A stretch of DNA of 64,000 nt from Morchella semilibera (lineage: Eukaryota; Ascomycota; Pezizomycetes; Pezizales; Morchellaceae): positions 272,767 through 336,766 of the forward strand of contig CM018605.1 in assembly GCA_009192285.1 (NCBI GenBank), given 5' to 3'. Positions 12,787 to 23,550 of the stretch are shown in pieces (position 1 is the stretch's first letter; each line of letters begins with the position of its first letter). The notes beneath the pieces are model-generated. The model ran no database searches. It was not told where the DNA came from and worked only from the letters and a program-made list of their open reading frames with translations. The position numbers and the translations under genes were made by a program.

Positions 12787-14410
12787 TATAGGTAGGTCTA
12801 TGTGAGCTTCGAAACGCCCTTGGACGGCGAATATATCCGCCGAGTAATTGAAATATCAAACCCGATATTACGACTGCCCAACAGGCGGGCCGGGAAGAGA
12901 TTTAATGAAACTGGGTGGGGATTGTATGGGTACACAGTGTGACTTTTTGAGGTCCTATGGTGAGCGCTTGAAACCCGGAGGCTGTTGTTCTGAGTTGAAA
13001 GTTGCAGCAACTGGGTCAGTCCCTTAAGTGCTACCAGAAGGTGTAACCAGGTGACTTTACATGCAAGCCACAGAATTGAGACAATACATGTACTTCGGGT
13101 GTTGGGGTAAGTGACACCCTTCACGTAACCTTGGCAGAGTGGTCTCCTCACTTACCCCTACATATCATGGATAAGCCCACAGCTGCACGGGCCCCTTATA
13201 GCGGCGAAAACCCAGGCCGGACTACATGTACTATATATATAGAGCTCTTCACAGCCATTTAACAGAACAGGTTTACAAAGAGGCTTTCATCTTTACTGTA
13301 TGTACGTATCCCTTAGTCTGTCAGTAAATGCTGACCCCCCCCCCCCCCCCAAGAAGTAAGTTTGGTGTGGCTTTACTAACAGTTCCTGTCGACATTTAGA
13401 TTTCTGCACGAAAGAAAACCTAACCCTGATATTTTAGAAATGTGATCTGTCTGATTTCTCGGAATTACTCTGAGAGAAGAGTGAGTCCCGTCAGGTTACT
13501 GGTTCTTTCAGATCTGCCCCTTTTGGCTTATGCACACGGCGGGCGGTCAGTATCTTTCGACCTTAATCCGACCCTAATAAACCCACTACATCATGCAACT
13601 ATATGTATGTAAGTATGTGTGAAGTACCAAGAATTAGATGAGGATATATGTAGGTACCGTAACCATATAGGGTATTATATGCAATTGTGTAAACCTCCAA
13701 ATTAAATCGCAACTTTAGCGCCCATTATAATACCGTAAACCCGTACCTGTATTTTACTAGATAGGTTGCAGGATACACCCACCTTTTTATCCCGTACTGT
13801 ACTTCGCACAGCATGCGCACTCATATTGCAGATCATTTACTTTTTTGTCTCGGTGGCTTTTGTTAGACAGTGTGCGCGCTTTCAAGCAGCTGATAAGATT
13901 ATAATTACTACATGGACAAATTTCACCAGAGGCCATTGAGTACGTAGGCCCTGATCACCTTGTCTGAGTTCTCTAGGCTAGCTAATCACGTGATCAAATC
14001 TAGTCTGATTAATAGGCTTCAAGATTTTGGTAGTAGGTCTATCTAAATGATTGATAGAAGTACGGTAGAAGTGACAAGTACGTGAATTGCTCCTTATAAT
14101 TTAGTATTGTATTTTGATTTTGAATTCAGAAGTACTATAGCTAGTAGCGGTAGTTTTTCGAACTGAAAAACATCGATCTAATACATGTATACATTATATT
14201 CTATGCACTTTGAGTACAACGTGTATGTACTCGAGTGAGTGCATGTATGTACAACAAACTGGGATCCCTGTAATGCCGCTACTATATTATATAGCTGCTG
14301 CCCCGCTCTTTTGAAAGAAGGCTGCGTGCTGTGTGAGGCCGGCTCTTTGCATATACGAGATAAATCGTTTCATCAATCTATACTCCGAGATCTCATATTA
14401 CAGTACTCTG
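12787..14410. other. Divergent intergenic space between zinc-finger paralogues 2 and 3
   Basis: This is the shared upstream region of two divergently transcribed paralogues. It holds a C16 tract near 13335-13350, TACATGTA at about 13090, 13223 and 14183, and a TATATTATATAG stretch near 14283-14293 that could serve as a TATA element for the plus-strand gene. No coding sequence is supported. Confidence 0.5.
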
Positions 14411-15908
14411 ATGCTGATGGCCCTTTACAACAACCTACCCCAAGGACAGATCACACCTACAGTTATTCACATAGAGGAGCAAGCAACATTAGCTGACAAC
14501 TTCAAGAAGAACATCTGGGGCAGAAAATCGTCCGAAGCTCCAAAGCGGTCATTCTATGACTTTACCATGAGAGATCGCCACCCCATTGATCTTGTTAGTT
14601 TAGCGGCGAACTTGTCGCATTGGTTTATCAAGGAAATTTCTACGATACACCGGGTAGATACACTCGGTTGTCTTCTCTGCTGCTTTTCTCAACTAGGGTT
14701 AAATATATTTCGTTGCGGTGGTCAAGGCGGTACCAATAGATCACAGGGCAGAGGAAATGAAGGTGGAGCTAGTGGCTCTGGGGGTACTAACCTCCCCAGT
14801 CAGAAGCACAATGAAACAGGTGGAGGAGCCGGGAGGAAGCGGCGAGGGGGAGCACTCCCACAACGCTGCTCACCTCCTGACGGAGGCGGCGACGGGGATG
14901 ATAATATCGGGGGTAAATCCTCTAAGCGGAGGCGTATAGATAACTCCCTCAAGCCTTTCGCCTGTCCATACTATCAGAATGAGTCGATTCGACACCTCCA
15001 CTTAAAATGTGCTGATTGGAGGGACAGCAGTCTTCAAAGGGTCAAGTATGGGGCCCTTTCCACGAAAGATTACAACCCTCCGGACTTGTTCTGGTAGCGG
15101 AAACTTTTTTGGACCCTTTAAATTGACTTTTTTTTAAGGGAGCACTGCGCAGAGCACTTGAAGCCCTTCCGATGTGGGCGATGCAAAAAGTTCGCAATGG
15201 GGAATATGGAAAAGGAGTTAAACAAACACTTGGAAAACGACGACTGCGACATGAACAATGTGGTCGATTGGGATGACCGTGCGCGTGAAGTTCCGGAGTA
15301 TGTGACGTTTCAGGAGGTAAAGAAGGCACAAACATGGGAGAAGATCTATAGGCTGCTGTTCCCTGTGCACATACCAGACCAATGTATGTGAGCTTATTTG
15401 ATACCTGCATGCAAGACCATACTTAATCTAATGTTAGGTGATAGTTTGGACACCACCAACACCACCAACACCACCAACACCCGTGACACCGTCACTACCA
15501 CCAACACCTGTACCACTATCGTTACCAGCAGCAGCAGCAGGAGCAGTACCAACAGTTGAAACAGTATCAACAGTAGTAGTAGTACCACCTCCCCCGCCCC
15601 CACCTCCGCCCCCAATGCCACCCCCACCTCCGCCTCCGCCTCCACCTCCACCACCAACACCGCATCAACCCCCAACGTCACGGCAACTACAGCCCCAACG
15701 TACATCACTAGCCCCGGCACAGGAATTGGTACCAGCACCAGCACAACTAGCACCAATTAACGATTCCGAGGAGTCTTTATGGGATCACGTCCTTTCTGAC
15801 CAGTCACTTGTACCCCAAAGTCCCGCTGGTTACAATACTGACATCGAGGGGCTGGAGGGCCTTGGTAGCCTGTTCCCAGGACCCTTCTATGGTTGGAATG
15901 CTTCATGA
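14411..15908 (+). CDS. Fungal C2H2-like zinc-finger protein, paralogue 3, with proline/threonine tail
   Basis: Exons 14411-15045, 15139-15383 and 15445-15908 join to 447 aa with the family's phase-2 and phase-1 introns. The start at ATG 14411 is the first in-frame ATG; 14567 is an alternative. A glycine-rich stretch and two basic patches (GRKRRGG, SSKRRR) precede finger 1, FACPYYQNE...CADW...VKEHCAEH, whose histidine spacing is x3 rather than x4. Finger 2 is CGRC...HLENDDC, then KTWEKIYRLLFP and IPDQ. Exon 3 begins FWTPPTPPTPP and is dominated by threonine/proline and polyproline, encoded by CCACCAACA and CCTCCGCC microsatellites (15450-15660), before an acidic end. That tail replaces the Q/N-rich tail of paralogue 1. 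Function inferred as nuclear DNA binding. Confidence 0.78.
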
Positions 15909-16649
15909 TAAGAACTGGTAAGTGATTTATTAAAACCTGGCATATGGCCCTTCTTCCAGCTGATTCACCTGTTCCCGTAAGAGTACATGTAGTTGTACGT
16001 AGGCTGACAAAGATCAAGCTCAGTTACAAGAACAGCAACAGTATTCCATGATACTATGTTCTTTTGAATTCTTCATTTGGGTGACTTTCAGGACTTTAAT
16101 ATTGATTCACGCTGCTTATACTTCTAGTATTTGGGGATTGCATGTAACCCATTGATGAATATGATGGATGATGGACTCAACATATACATATGTACGTACG
16201 TATATATATATATATATAGCTAAAGTTTTCTATATATAAGGTACCTTCTATCAGGATAATATCTTCATAGGAATAACCTCCCTATAAGGGTAGCTTTCTG
16301 TTATTTGTGTGCTTGGTACCCTCTACATATATAAGGGTAATTTCGCTATAAGAGTACCAAACTTTGACCCCGAGCGTACCCTAATAGCAAGCTTTCGCTA
16401 TATACATGTATGCACTACAAATTATCAAAAAAGTAGCACACCACATTTCTAACAACAACCCCGCAACCCCCAATGAACCCAAACATCCTACAAATCCCAA
16501 AACACAGCATGTTACTTCTAGAGATGTGAAATAGCTGTATTCTCCCAGCCATAATCGATCTCTAACTATGTACATAGAAGTAGTTACGAAGCTCATATGC
16601 ATATAGGAATCGTTGCGTTCTACTTTTTTGTATATACATGCTTCCACGA

Positions 16650-16775
16650 CAAGGCACTGGCACAATTAATGATGTAAACAAAAAACAAAAAAACAAGGCA
16701 CTGGCACTTAATGAATGAACGGATCCCCACCTGTCAACACCTCATGTGGCTCGCTCACTTAATTCCAGAACCTTG
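16650..16775. mobile_element. MITE-like element interrupted by a retroposon tail
   Basis: The termini read ACAAGG-CACTGG at the left and CCAGAACCTTGTA at the right, imperfect inverted copies. Interior sequence (ATCC, CACCTGTCAACACC) matches the 77-bp element at 20657-20733 in inverse orientation, so the two are one family. The left terminus is split by the poly(A)-tailed insertion at 16664-16692, whose 13-15-bp target duplication is a copy of the terminus itself. Confidence 0.6.
16664..16692 (+). mobile_element. Tail-only non-LTR retroposon insertion
   Basis: A 29-bp insert, AATTAATGATGTAAAC followed by an A-rich tail, is flanked by identical 13-bp copies of AAGGCACTGGCAC at 16651-16663 and 16695-16707 (15 bp if the preceding AC is counted). 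Target duplication plus A tail is the product of target-primed reverse transcription with extreme 5' truncation. The same tail is at 59408, 61766 and 61823. Confidence 0.75.
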
Positions 16776-16808
16776 TATATAACCTGAATTATATATAATG
16801 CCTCTGCC

Positions 16809-17140
16809 ATATGGAGCGGTAAATGTGTCAAAGTAATTTTAATACCAACGGTTGATAAATTATTTGCCTGGTGGTATATGTACTGGATGTCAGTCCTTAT
16901 CCAGTATAAGCACTGGATTTCAGTCTTTGTGCTGCTCTATACTTCATTAGTAGATTAACGCCAACACCTATAAATGTTTCCCACCGGCCAGTGGCGGTGT
17001 GAAGACTTATATTGGCATTATATACATGTAGCCCCTTTCGGCCGAAGGGTCTGTGCTTTTATCCATTTAAAAGTATAAATGTCGGTATTATTTTTACTAC
17101 CATTGGTAAAATTACTTTTGACACGTTTAGTGCACCATAT
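16809..17140. mobile_element. Inverted-repeat element, about 330 bp
   Basis: The left end ATGGAGCGGTAAATGTGTCA and the right end (complement, ATATGGTGCACTAAACGTGTC) are imperfect inverted repeats that continue into CAAARGTAATTTTA. The CGGTAAATGTGTCAAAG core recurs alone at about 23069-23090, which suggests a partial second copy. No coding capacity. Confidence 0.5.
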
Positions 17141-17550
17141 CTGCTAATGGCATTTAGTCATTAGTTAAGATGAATCCTGCTTAAATAATAAAGGAAGTAA
17201 ATTTACTAGAAAGCCTTTGGATTTTGTGATCGTGAGAATGATGCATATATATATATATATATTTGGATATAAACCATCACAAAACCTTTTCGGGCTGCTA
17301 TAGCCCGTAGCTTTAAGATATAATACACAAGTGTATTTCAAAAATAACCATTTAGGCATCGATCATAGAGTTAGAGTATTTTACTCGGTGCGGATACTGC
17401 ATGCACTGGCTGTTCTTGAAAGTTACACATGTCAAGACCCTAAACCTGTAACTAATATAAATAATTAAGGGCCTTACCTACCCAAATCTGGAGATATTGA
17501 ATTTCAAAGCCACGCAGCTCGGATCCTCCAATATTTTATGAACAGAGGTA

Positions 17551-17749
17551 TCCCCTGGCTAGTGAGACTCGCAGAATCCAAGACTTCCTATCTCAGTAGT
17601 ACTAGTCGCGATTTTTGCTAACAAACGCCAACGATGTTTGACAAATACCTACAGAAAGTGACGGGCTTAGTGACGGGCTCATGCTCAGTGACTTTGCCAT
17701 AGCCCGAACAGGAAGTCCTGGATTCCGCGAGTCTCACCAGCCCAGGGGA
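17551..17749. mobile_element. TA-flanked inverted-repeat element (Tc1/mariner-type MITE)
   Basis: A 199-bp element with about 39-bp terminal inverted repeats beginning TCCCCTGG and running through GTGAGACTCGC and GACTTCCT. It is bordered by TA on both sides (17549-17550 and 17750-17751). It has no open frame, so mobilisation would need a transposase in trans. Confidence 0.72.
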
Positions 17750-18826
17750 TACCCGAGGGGGCGAACTCTTTGATGGTGTATTTTTCAGTTCTAGTTTTGT
17801 GATCTGGTGAAAGGAATTGGGGGCCGGGCTAGCTGCACAAGATGTAAATTTTGTTATGTCGACTCTAGATCCATATATGCACGTATATATGTATATATAT
17901 ATTATGTACCAATTAAGGTAGGCATGTTGTAGGCTATGTCTGTACTGTCTTTTATTTCTTCGATTGGCTCATATACTTATATATAAGTTCATAAAGACGT
18001 TATATATACTTTTATGATTTAGCCCCAATGCACTTATTCCTATCGATCTATCAACTGATAGCTCATGTCAGGCAATATATATATATATTGCAACCCGAGG
18101 CGTTCCTTGTATGCGTGAATTATTTCAATTCCTTGCATTTTTTTTATTGCACGATTACTAGAGTAGAAAGGGCTTGCGCCCTCTTTTGACAATTTATGAG
18201 ATAGGTCCCCTTTCAGTCTTGTGTTAACACTAGCTACATGTAGTAGAGTGGATGTAAATTCGCACAGCATACATTAGAGACGTCAACCTTGGCCCGGCCG
18301 GATTGGTACTTAATTATAACATATTGAAGCGTATCATTTAAAAATGATATGTACTTTACAGCGACTGAAATGATCTACCTATGGGGTGAAATCGTATGGT
18401 GCACCATATAGAAGTACTTTTTCCATAGATCATTCCTACGTGATAGCCATCACGCGTACGGCCGATTGCGATCTTGGTATATAGCTATATAACCCCTATC
18501 GCTGTCGTTGAATGAACAACGTCATTTGTACCCATTTTGACTGCCGTACTTTCGCGTACCCGCAGTCGCGCACAGAAATTGGCTAACGTTGCAATGTTTC
18601 AAATACCACTCGGCCGATCTAGATAGATCACGTGACTATCGGTTTAGGGTCATCACGTGATGAGGTCTACAACACACCCCGAAAAGGTACGAAAATTGCT
18701 GAAAGGGCTACTGTTGGTAATAATCATGTGATATTGTAAGTGTATCTGAACAACTGACTTTTATCGGGTTTGGTTTACTGCGCACCCAAAGTATCGCCAA
18801 TAGAACATCTAGAAATCCGTAATAAT

Positions 18827-18838
18827 TATATATATAAA
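18827..18838 (+). promoter_or_regulatory. TATA-like element of zinc-finger paralogue 4
   Basis: TATATATATAAA lies about 120 nt upstream of the ATG at 18959, in an otherwise mixed-composition stretch. The position suits a core promoter, but AT runs are common in this region. Confidence 0.4.
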
Positions 18839-18958
18839 CCTTATACGCCGCCGTTCATATCCACCGCACCCATAGCCTAGCTGACATTCGGAGATCGCGA
18901 AATTTCAACAACCCTAAAGGCCAAAAATTCAACAACCGTATATCGTCAGTTTTCTACA

Positions 18959-19977
18959 ATGAAAAACAACACCACGAGCGAGTTTGATGGCATAGAACTA
19001 CATGTAAGTGGGCCGGACTTTGCGGGGGGCTCTAGCCGTACCACAATCGAATTTGTGAACGATATTCACGGATCAGATTACAACCCAAAGAAGCGCACAT
19101 TCGAAGACTATAGCGAGTCAGAGAGTGATGCCCAAGAGGAGGCCGAGTGCTCGAGGCCATTGAGTAAAATTAAAAAGCCATTCGAGCCTCCCCTTGCCTG
19201 TCCGTACTACAAAAACAACCCAGTCAAAAATTCAGAGTGCTCGGAATGGCGGGGGTCAGGGCTCTCAAGACTGAAGTATAAGCCCAGATCCATGTGTTAG
19301 TACATATACTTACATGTCAAGGCACCATATCCGGAAATTCCATATCAAGCCACTCCGGTGCGGTCGGTGTAAAGGCTTTAAAGCTGGTAGTTACGAGCAG
19401 GTTACACACCACCTAGTGCATGATAATTGTATGAAATCGGAGACCCGCGATACGCACGATGAGGCTTCGGCTCTAAAGCAGATTGAGATGGTGGAAAGAG
19501 GACAAACTTGGGAGGATATTTATTCCGCCCTATTTCCGGATGTCGATATACCAAGCCCTTGTAAGATTGGTTATCCCCTAACTAGTTTGGCACAAACTAA
19601 CTAGTGGGTTCAATTTAGCCTGGAAAGACGAAACCGAATTCGTAAGGGGCCCTCCCGAAAACTGTGATCATGGGCCTCCGCTCATGATACGTTTTTGCGC
19701 CGAACTTTCCTGTAATAAACGGACCTACCAGCATGATTTAAGCGAGTACCTTCAAAACCACATAGCAGAGTACCTTGAAAGCCATATAGTCACTCTACAG
19801 CTGCCAGAGGGATATATGGGCGACCTCCTACAGGATTTTGACCAACGTTGGATAAAGAAGGCTTCTGCGTTTGAAGAACGGTCCTTTGAGAGCGGATCCA
19901 GGATTATTAAAGTTGCTTTCTCACAAATTCATTCTCACGAGAGAAGGAATTGTCACACCATATTAGAGTCACCTTGA
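18959..19977 (+). CDS. Fungal C2H2-like zinc-finger protein, paralogue 4
   Basis: Exons 18959-19275, 19322-19560 and 19619-19977 join to 304 aa, the shortest member. Introns are 46 and 58 nt in the family positions and phases. The N-terminal part is reduced to about 80 residues and ends in a basic SKIKKP before finger 1, LACPYYKNN...CSEW...LKHHIRKFH (C-x12-C, H-x4-H). Finger 2 is CGRCKGFKAG...HLVHDNC, then QTWEDIYSALFP and DIPSP. Exon 3 begins SWKDE instead of FWQ. Its body is leucine/glutamate/histidine-rich and probably folded, unlike the low-complexity tails of the other paralogues. A TACATGTA palindrome is inside exon 1. Function inferred as nuclear DNA binding. Confidence 0.8.
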
Positions 19978-20656
19978 TTGGATCTGGGTCGCATAAGGAT
20001 TAGTAGAGGTATTGGTCGGTGTTGGTGGTTTAGTCCAGCTTGCTTTGCTCTCCTGTAATTGTTTCTTTAAATTGATTTTGTTTCAATTTCTCGATCCTTG
20101 GGCAGGCTAGTTAGCCACGTGTATATGGACGCAGCGCCTTTGCTATCAGCTATACATAATCCCTGATCATAGCTCATGGCCGGTACAGCGAATATTTTCC
20201 TAGCCCCGATTATATCTAGATAACGTACTGCGACACGCCATGTTCGATATGGGTTTCTGGCTACGATCGATCATAATCAGCACTACACTAAATATTGTCC
20301 ATTCTTCCGCGAGGTTAAGGCGTCTATCAGCAAGCTTTGAGTAAGTGCACCTATATTTTATGCCCGTATCTAATTAACGATGAAATCGGGACCTTTACAT
20401 CTATTTCTCAATTGGGGATTCACATAGCTAAATCTAAATTCTAATAGCCTTCAAGTACCTCTATAATTCATCTGATATACATCTAGAGTATCACTTATTA
20501 GATAAGATTTCAGAAGTGCGCAATTGCCCTTGGATCTATTAAGGTCCTATGTGATGATAAGAAAAGCTCAGTCTACTAGTCTTGTTCTCTGACTTCCAAC
20601 TCTGCCAACCCACATCACAAGTTATACACGACTATAAATATACATGTTACAATATA

Positions 20657-20733
20657 CAAGGCTTGGGATAAAGTGAGTCACTAAATGTGGTGTTGACAGG
20701 TGATCCGTTAACTCACTTTTTCCCAGAGCCTTG
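20657..20733. mobile_element. 77-bp TA-flanked MITE-like element
   Basis: The ends CAAGGCTTGGGATAAAGTGAG and CTCACTTTTTCCCAGAGCC/TTG are inverted copies, with TA immediately outside both. The interior GTGTTGACAGGTGATCCGTT links it to the interrupted copy at 16650-16775. Confidence 0.6.
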
Positions 20734-20996
20734 TACTTCTACAATATCAAGCTGGGCTACGTACTGAAAGTCACTATGTACCCTATCCGCATTCCATCCT
20801 CTACCAATCCTACAACTAACACTTGAGACCCTTTCTCCGTTTCCCTGCTGATCAGTGAGATCACTATTGACCGAGAATTGTGGCGCGCCCTCCACCACAT
20901 AAAGTCTGGCCGCCGAGCCTGCAGCCAAGAAATATTTGTATGTAAATATATCTCGCCGAGCAGGGATCTCGCTGAGCAGGGAAACGGAGTATATAC

Positions 20997-21101
20997 TTCA
21001 TAGCGTTTCTGACACTACCGCTATTACATGCCATATAAAAATGTAGTCTTGGCGGTTTTTTGTGTGTATGTAATATTAGTCGTGTTCAAAAACGCTATGA
21101 A
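20997..21101. mobile_element. MITE-like element, family with TTCATAGCG termini, copy 1
   Basis: TTCATAGCGTTT at the left and its inverted copy at the right continue into a longer imperfect inverted repeat (TATTACAT). The interior ATGCCATAYAAAAATRYGCC-type stretch and GTCTTGGCGGTTTTTT recur in copies at 22338-22429 and 40942-41069. Confidence 0.6.
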
Positions 21102-21265
21102 ATTGCGAGTATCATAGTTATTTCCCGTATCAGATATATCTTAAGTATCCTATATCAAACCAAATCTAGCTAGCTCCCTTGGGATCAAAATTGCTTCCAC
21201 GGGTAATGCTTGATATAGGTGTGCCACATCTGGCTATTTTGGTGGCGCTGTAAATGTTAAGTACT

Positions 21266-21414
21266 CTACTGTCACTCACTAGGTATTGATAGACACTGGG
21301 TGTTGACGGACAGTGCTTTTGGCCAAAAAGAACAAAATAACCGGACTTAGCTATTTCTCTTTTGTAGGATCCGTCAACACCCAGTATCCATCATCACCCC
21401 GTGAACGACAGTAG
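21266..21414. mobile_element. 149-bp inverted-repeat element
   Basis: Arms of about 46 bp, beginning CTACTGTC and continuing through GGTGWTGATRGAYACTGG and GTGTTGACGGA, are inverted copies around a short AT-rich centre. No coding capacity. Confidence 0.6.
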
Positions 21415-21521
21415 TTGAATGGTATCAACCAAGCACGTGAAATTTAAGTAGAAGCCCACACGTCAAGGCTACACACACAGTAAGTTTAACCGGTTATTGG
21501 TTCTATGCAACAATAGATTAA

Positions 21522-21617
21522 GCAAATGGAGCCTGCTCTATATTTCAACTATCTAATTGGCAGGCTATGGGATCGGCACCAATCAGGTTACCGGAAAATG
21601 GAGCTGGCTCCATTTGC
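21522..21617. repeat. Inverted repeat, 96 bp overall
   Basis: GCAAATGGAGCCTGCTC at the left and its inverted copy at the right match 16 of 17 positions. The right arm also contains a local palindrome (GGAGCTGGCTCC). It is probably a very small MITE; no target duplication was resolved. Confidence 0.45.
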
Positions 21618-22137
21618 GCAAAAGTCTCTATTACTCTCTGGCCGGTACCAGGTCTGCAGGGCTCTCTTAATTGGGGGGCTTCCCTCCCCTGCATGATCCC
21701 CAGCTGCAGATGTCAACAATTTGGCCTGTGACCAAATGGGATTTTAGGGTACCCAGCCCCAGACTGCGGCCGGGCCTGGGCGTCATTTCAGCCCGGGCTA
21801 GGTCTTGCATATAGGGCAGCAACCACACACGCCCGACGCCCTGGATAATGGGTCGATTGATAACTCAGTACGATAACTCTGGTTGGGGTGCGTCAGAGAC
21901 CAAAAGGTTAAGGCCTGCATGCAACTGGGTCGGGTGTGCATGTGAGCAGATAACGTCAGTTCTGAAAAGAACAGCCCGAGTTCAAAGGGCTAGATCTAAG
22001 CCGTCTGATTGGTTTCTTTACGTCTTGCCACCACTTTGCACTGTTCTTTTGCATTTAAACCCGGGCTCTTGCTTTGGGACTTGACGGATGTTGGTCACGT
22101 GGTGGGAATTCTGTCAGGACAGCTGAGTCTTCAGGTA

Positions 22138-22241
22138 CAGCCTCTGGTGTACTCTAGAAACAGGTCTAAAAACAGGATTTAGGTGGCTGGCCCAGCCAAT
22201 AGAACTCATGCCACACTTCTACAACAACCCCCCAGAGGCTG
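22138..22241. mobile_element. 104-bp TA-flanked element with CAG/CTG ends
   Basis: The terminal CAGCCTCTGG and its inverted copy are bordered by TA on both sides (22136-22137 and 22242-22243), as in Tc1/mariner MITEs. The ends resemble in style those of the 63840 and 39672 elements, but the sequences differ. Confidence 0.5.
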
Positions 22242-22337
22242 TACGTATTGATCACTAATATTCTAATTCGCTGCTGCTATTGGAGTCTTACTTGACTGTA
22301 TTCCTTACATACTTGCCCGAAAAAAAGGTGTTGATGA

Positions 22338-22429
22338 TTTTCGTGGCAGACGCACAAAAAACCGCCAAGACTATATTCTGTGCGGCATGCATGGCGGTTG
22401 TGTTTAGAAGTGCTATGAAGTTGTGAGTA
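22338..22429. mobile_element. TTCATAGCG-terminus family, half copy
   Basis: Read on the minus strand it starts TACTCACAACTTCATAGCAC and matches copy 1 through GTCTTGGCGGTTTTTTGTG, then diverges, so the far terminus is missing or too decayed to see. Confidence 0.5.
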
Positions 22430-23486
22430 GAAGGGAAGAAAGAAAGAGAGGGAATGGGTGTAGAGCTAGTACAAAATAGTGGGAGGGGCAATTTGTTGCT
22501 ATACTATATATATTATTGACTGTAGCAGCGGAGTAATACAGAATGGAACATAGTAACAATAATCAATTCGCCTTGGCAAGGGAGCAGTAATGACATAATA
22601 CAAAAGCGGTCGATCTAGACCTTTGCCACAATCATTAGGCAAACGACTCTAAAGTCCCTTCCCGGCAACCCGACTAAAAGACCGATCCGCCCTTCGCGCA
22701 AAGGGCCTATTACACGAGTCAGGATATACTTGTATTTTCCCAGGCTCATAGTAACAATACTTCTAACACTTACCCGGCACCAGACGACATCGAGTGATAG
22801 ATTGTGAAGGACTGACGAGTGATGGTTCATGAAGACATGGCCGCCGATTATTATTTATTTATACCCCGTACATGCATGTATGGACTGGTTGATTGTTGCT
22901 GTTATTGCTAAACCGCTTACTCAACTGGTTGGTTGCTAATTCATTAGATAATTGCGGCGATCTGATTGTTTGATTGATCATTGATCGATTGACGTGACTA
23001 TGTAACTCAGGAAGACATCGCGAGCAGCCCCGTTGCGCTGACGAGACGCAATGGAATCAAGGTACCCTACCCGGTAAATGTGTCAAAGCAATATCAATTT
23101 CTACAGAAAATTTGGCCAAAGGGGGGGCTATATACGAATTTCACCACCGGTGACCGGAAACTTTCATAAGTGCATGCTAGTGCTGACATTCTTTATTTAC
23201 TAACGTAGTCGTACACCGCCGCATAAAGACTGAAACCCGAACTCATACTGCCGGCACAAAGACTAGAATCCAGTGCTTGTACCGGCGGTACATTTGCCGC
23301 TCCATACATGTCCACCCGGCGCAGAGACCTCATAGTAACGTACTCCACCCTACTGTACCCGGACCGTGTATCACCGTCTGCCCGCAAGCATACCAAACAT
23401 TGGGCCTGGAACCAGTGTCAAAAGATACAGAGGTGATATTTAGCTCATTGGATTCAATGAGGTGAGTATGTATACCTCCATGTCAA

Positions 23487-23550
23487 AAATCCCGGGACAA
23501 GCCCCCGTACGTAGCAACTCGCGATCGCGGTTGCGTTGTCCCGGGGCTTT
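23487..23550. repeat. Strong hairpin with nested palindrome
   Basis: ATCCCGGGACAA and its inverted copy enclose a second palindrome, CTCGCGATCGCGG. The whole can fold as a cruciform or RNA hairpin. It may be the collapsed remnant of an inverted-repeat element. Confidence 0.45.

Larger units (their letters stand above)
15909..18958. other. Repeat-rich intergenic region
   Basis: No gene is supported. It is AT-rich with (TA)n runs near 16200, 17247, 17890 and 18078, and holds three inverted-repeat elements and one retroposon tail, listed separately. Paired CACGTGA sequences lie near 18628 and 18654. Confidence 0.6.

Noticed and set aside
15394-15756. Valine/leucine-rich frame antisense to zinc-finger paralogue 3
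   Set aside because: It is the complement of the CCACCAACA and polyproline microsatellites, not an independent membrane protein.
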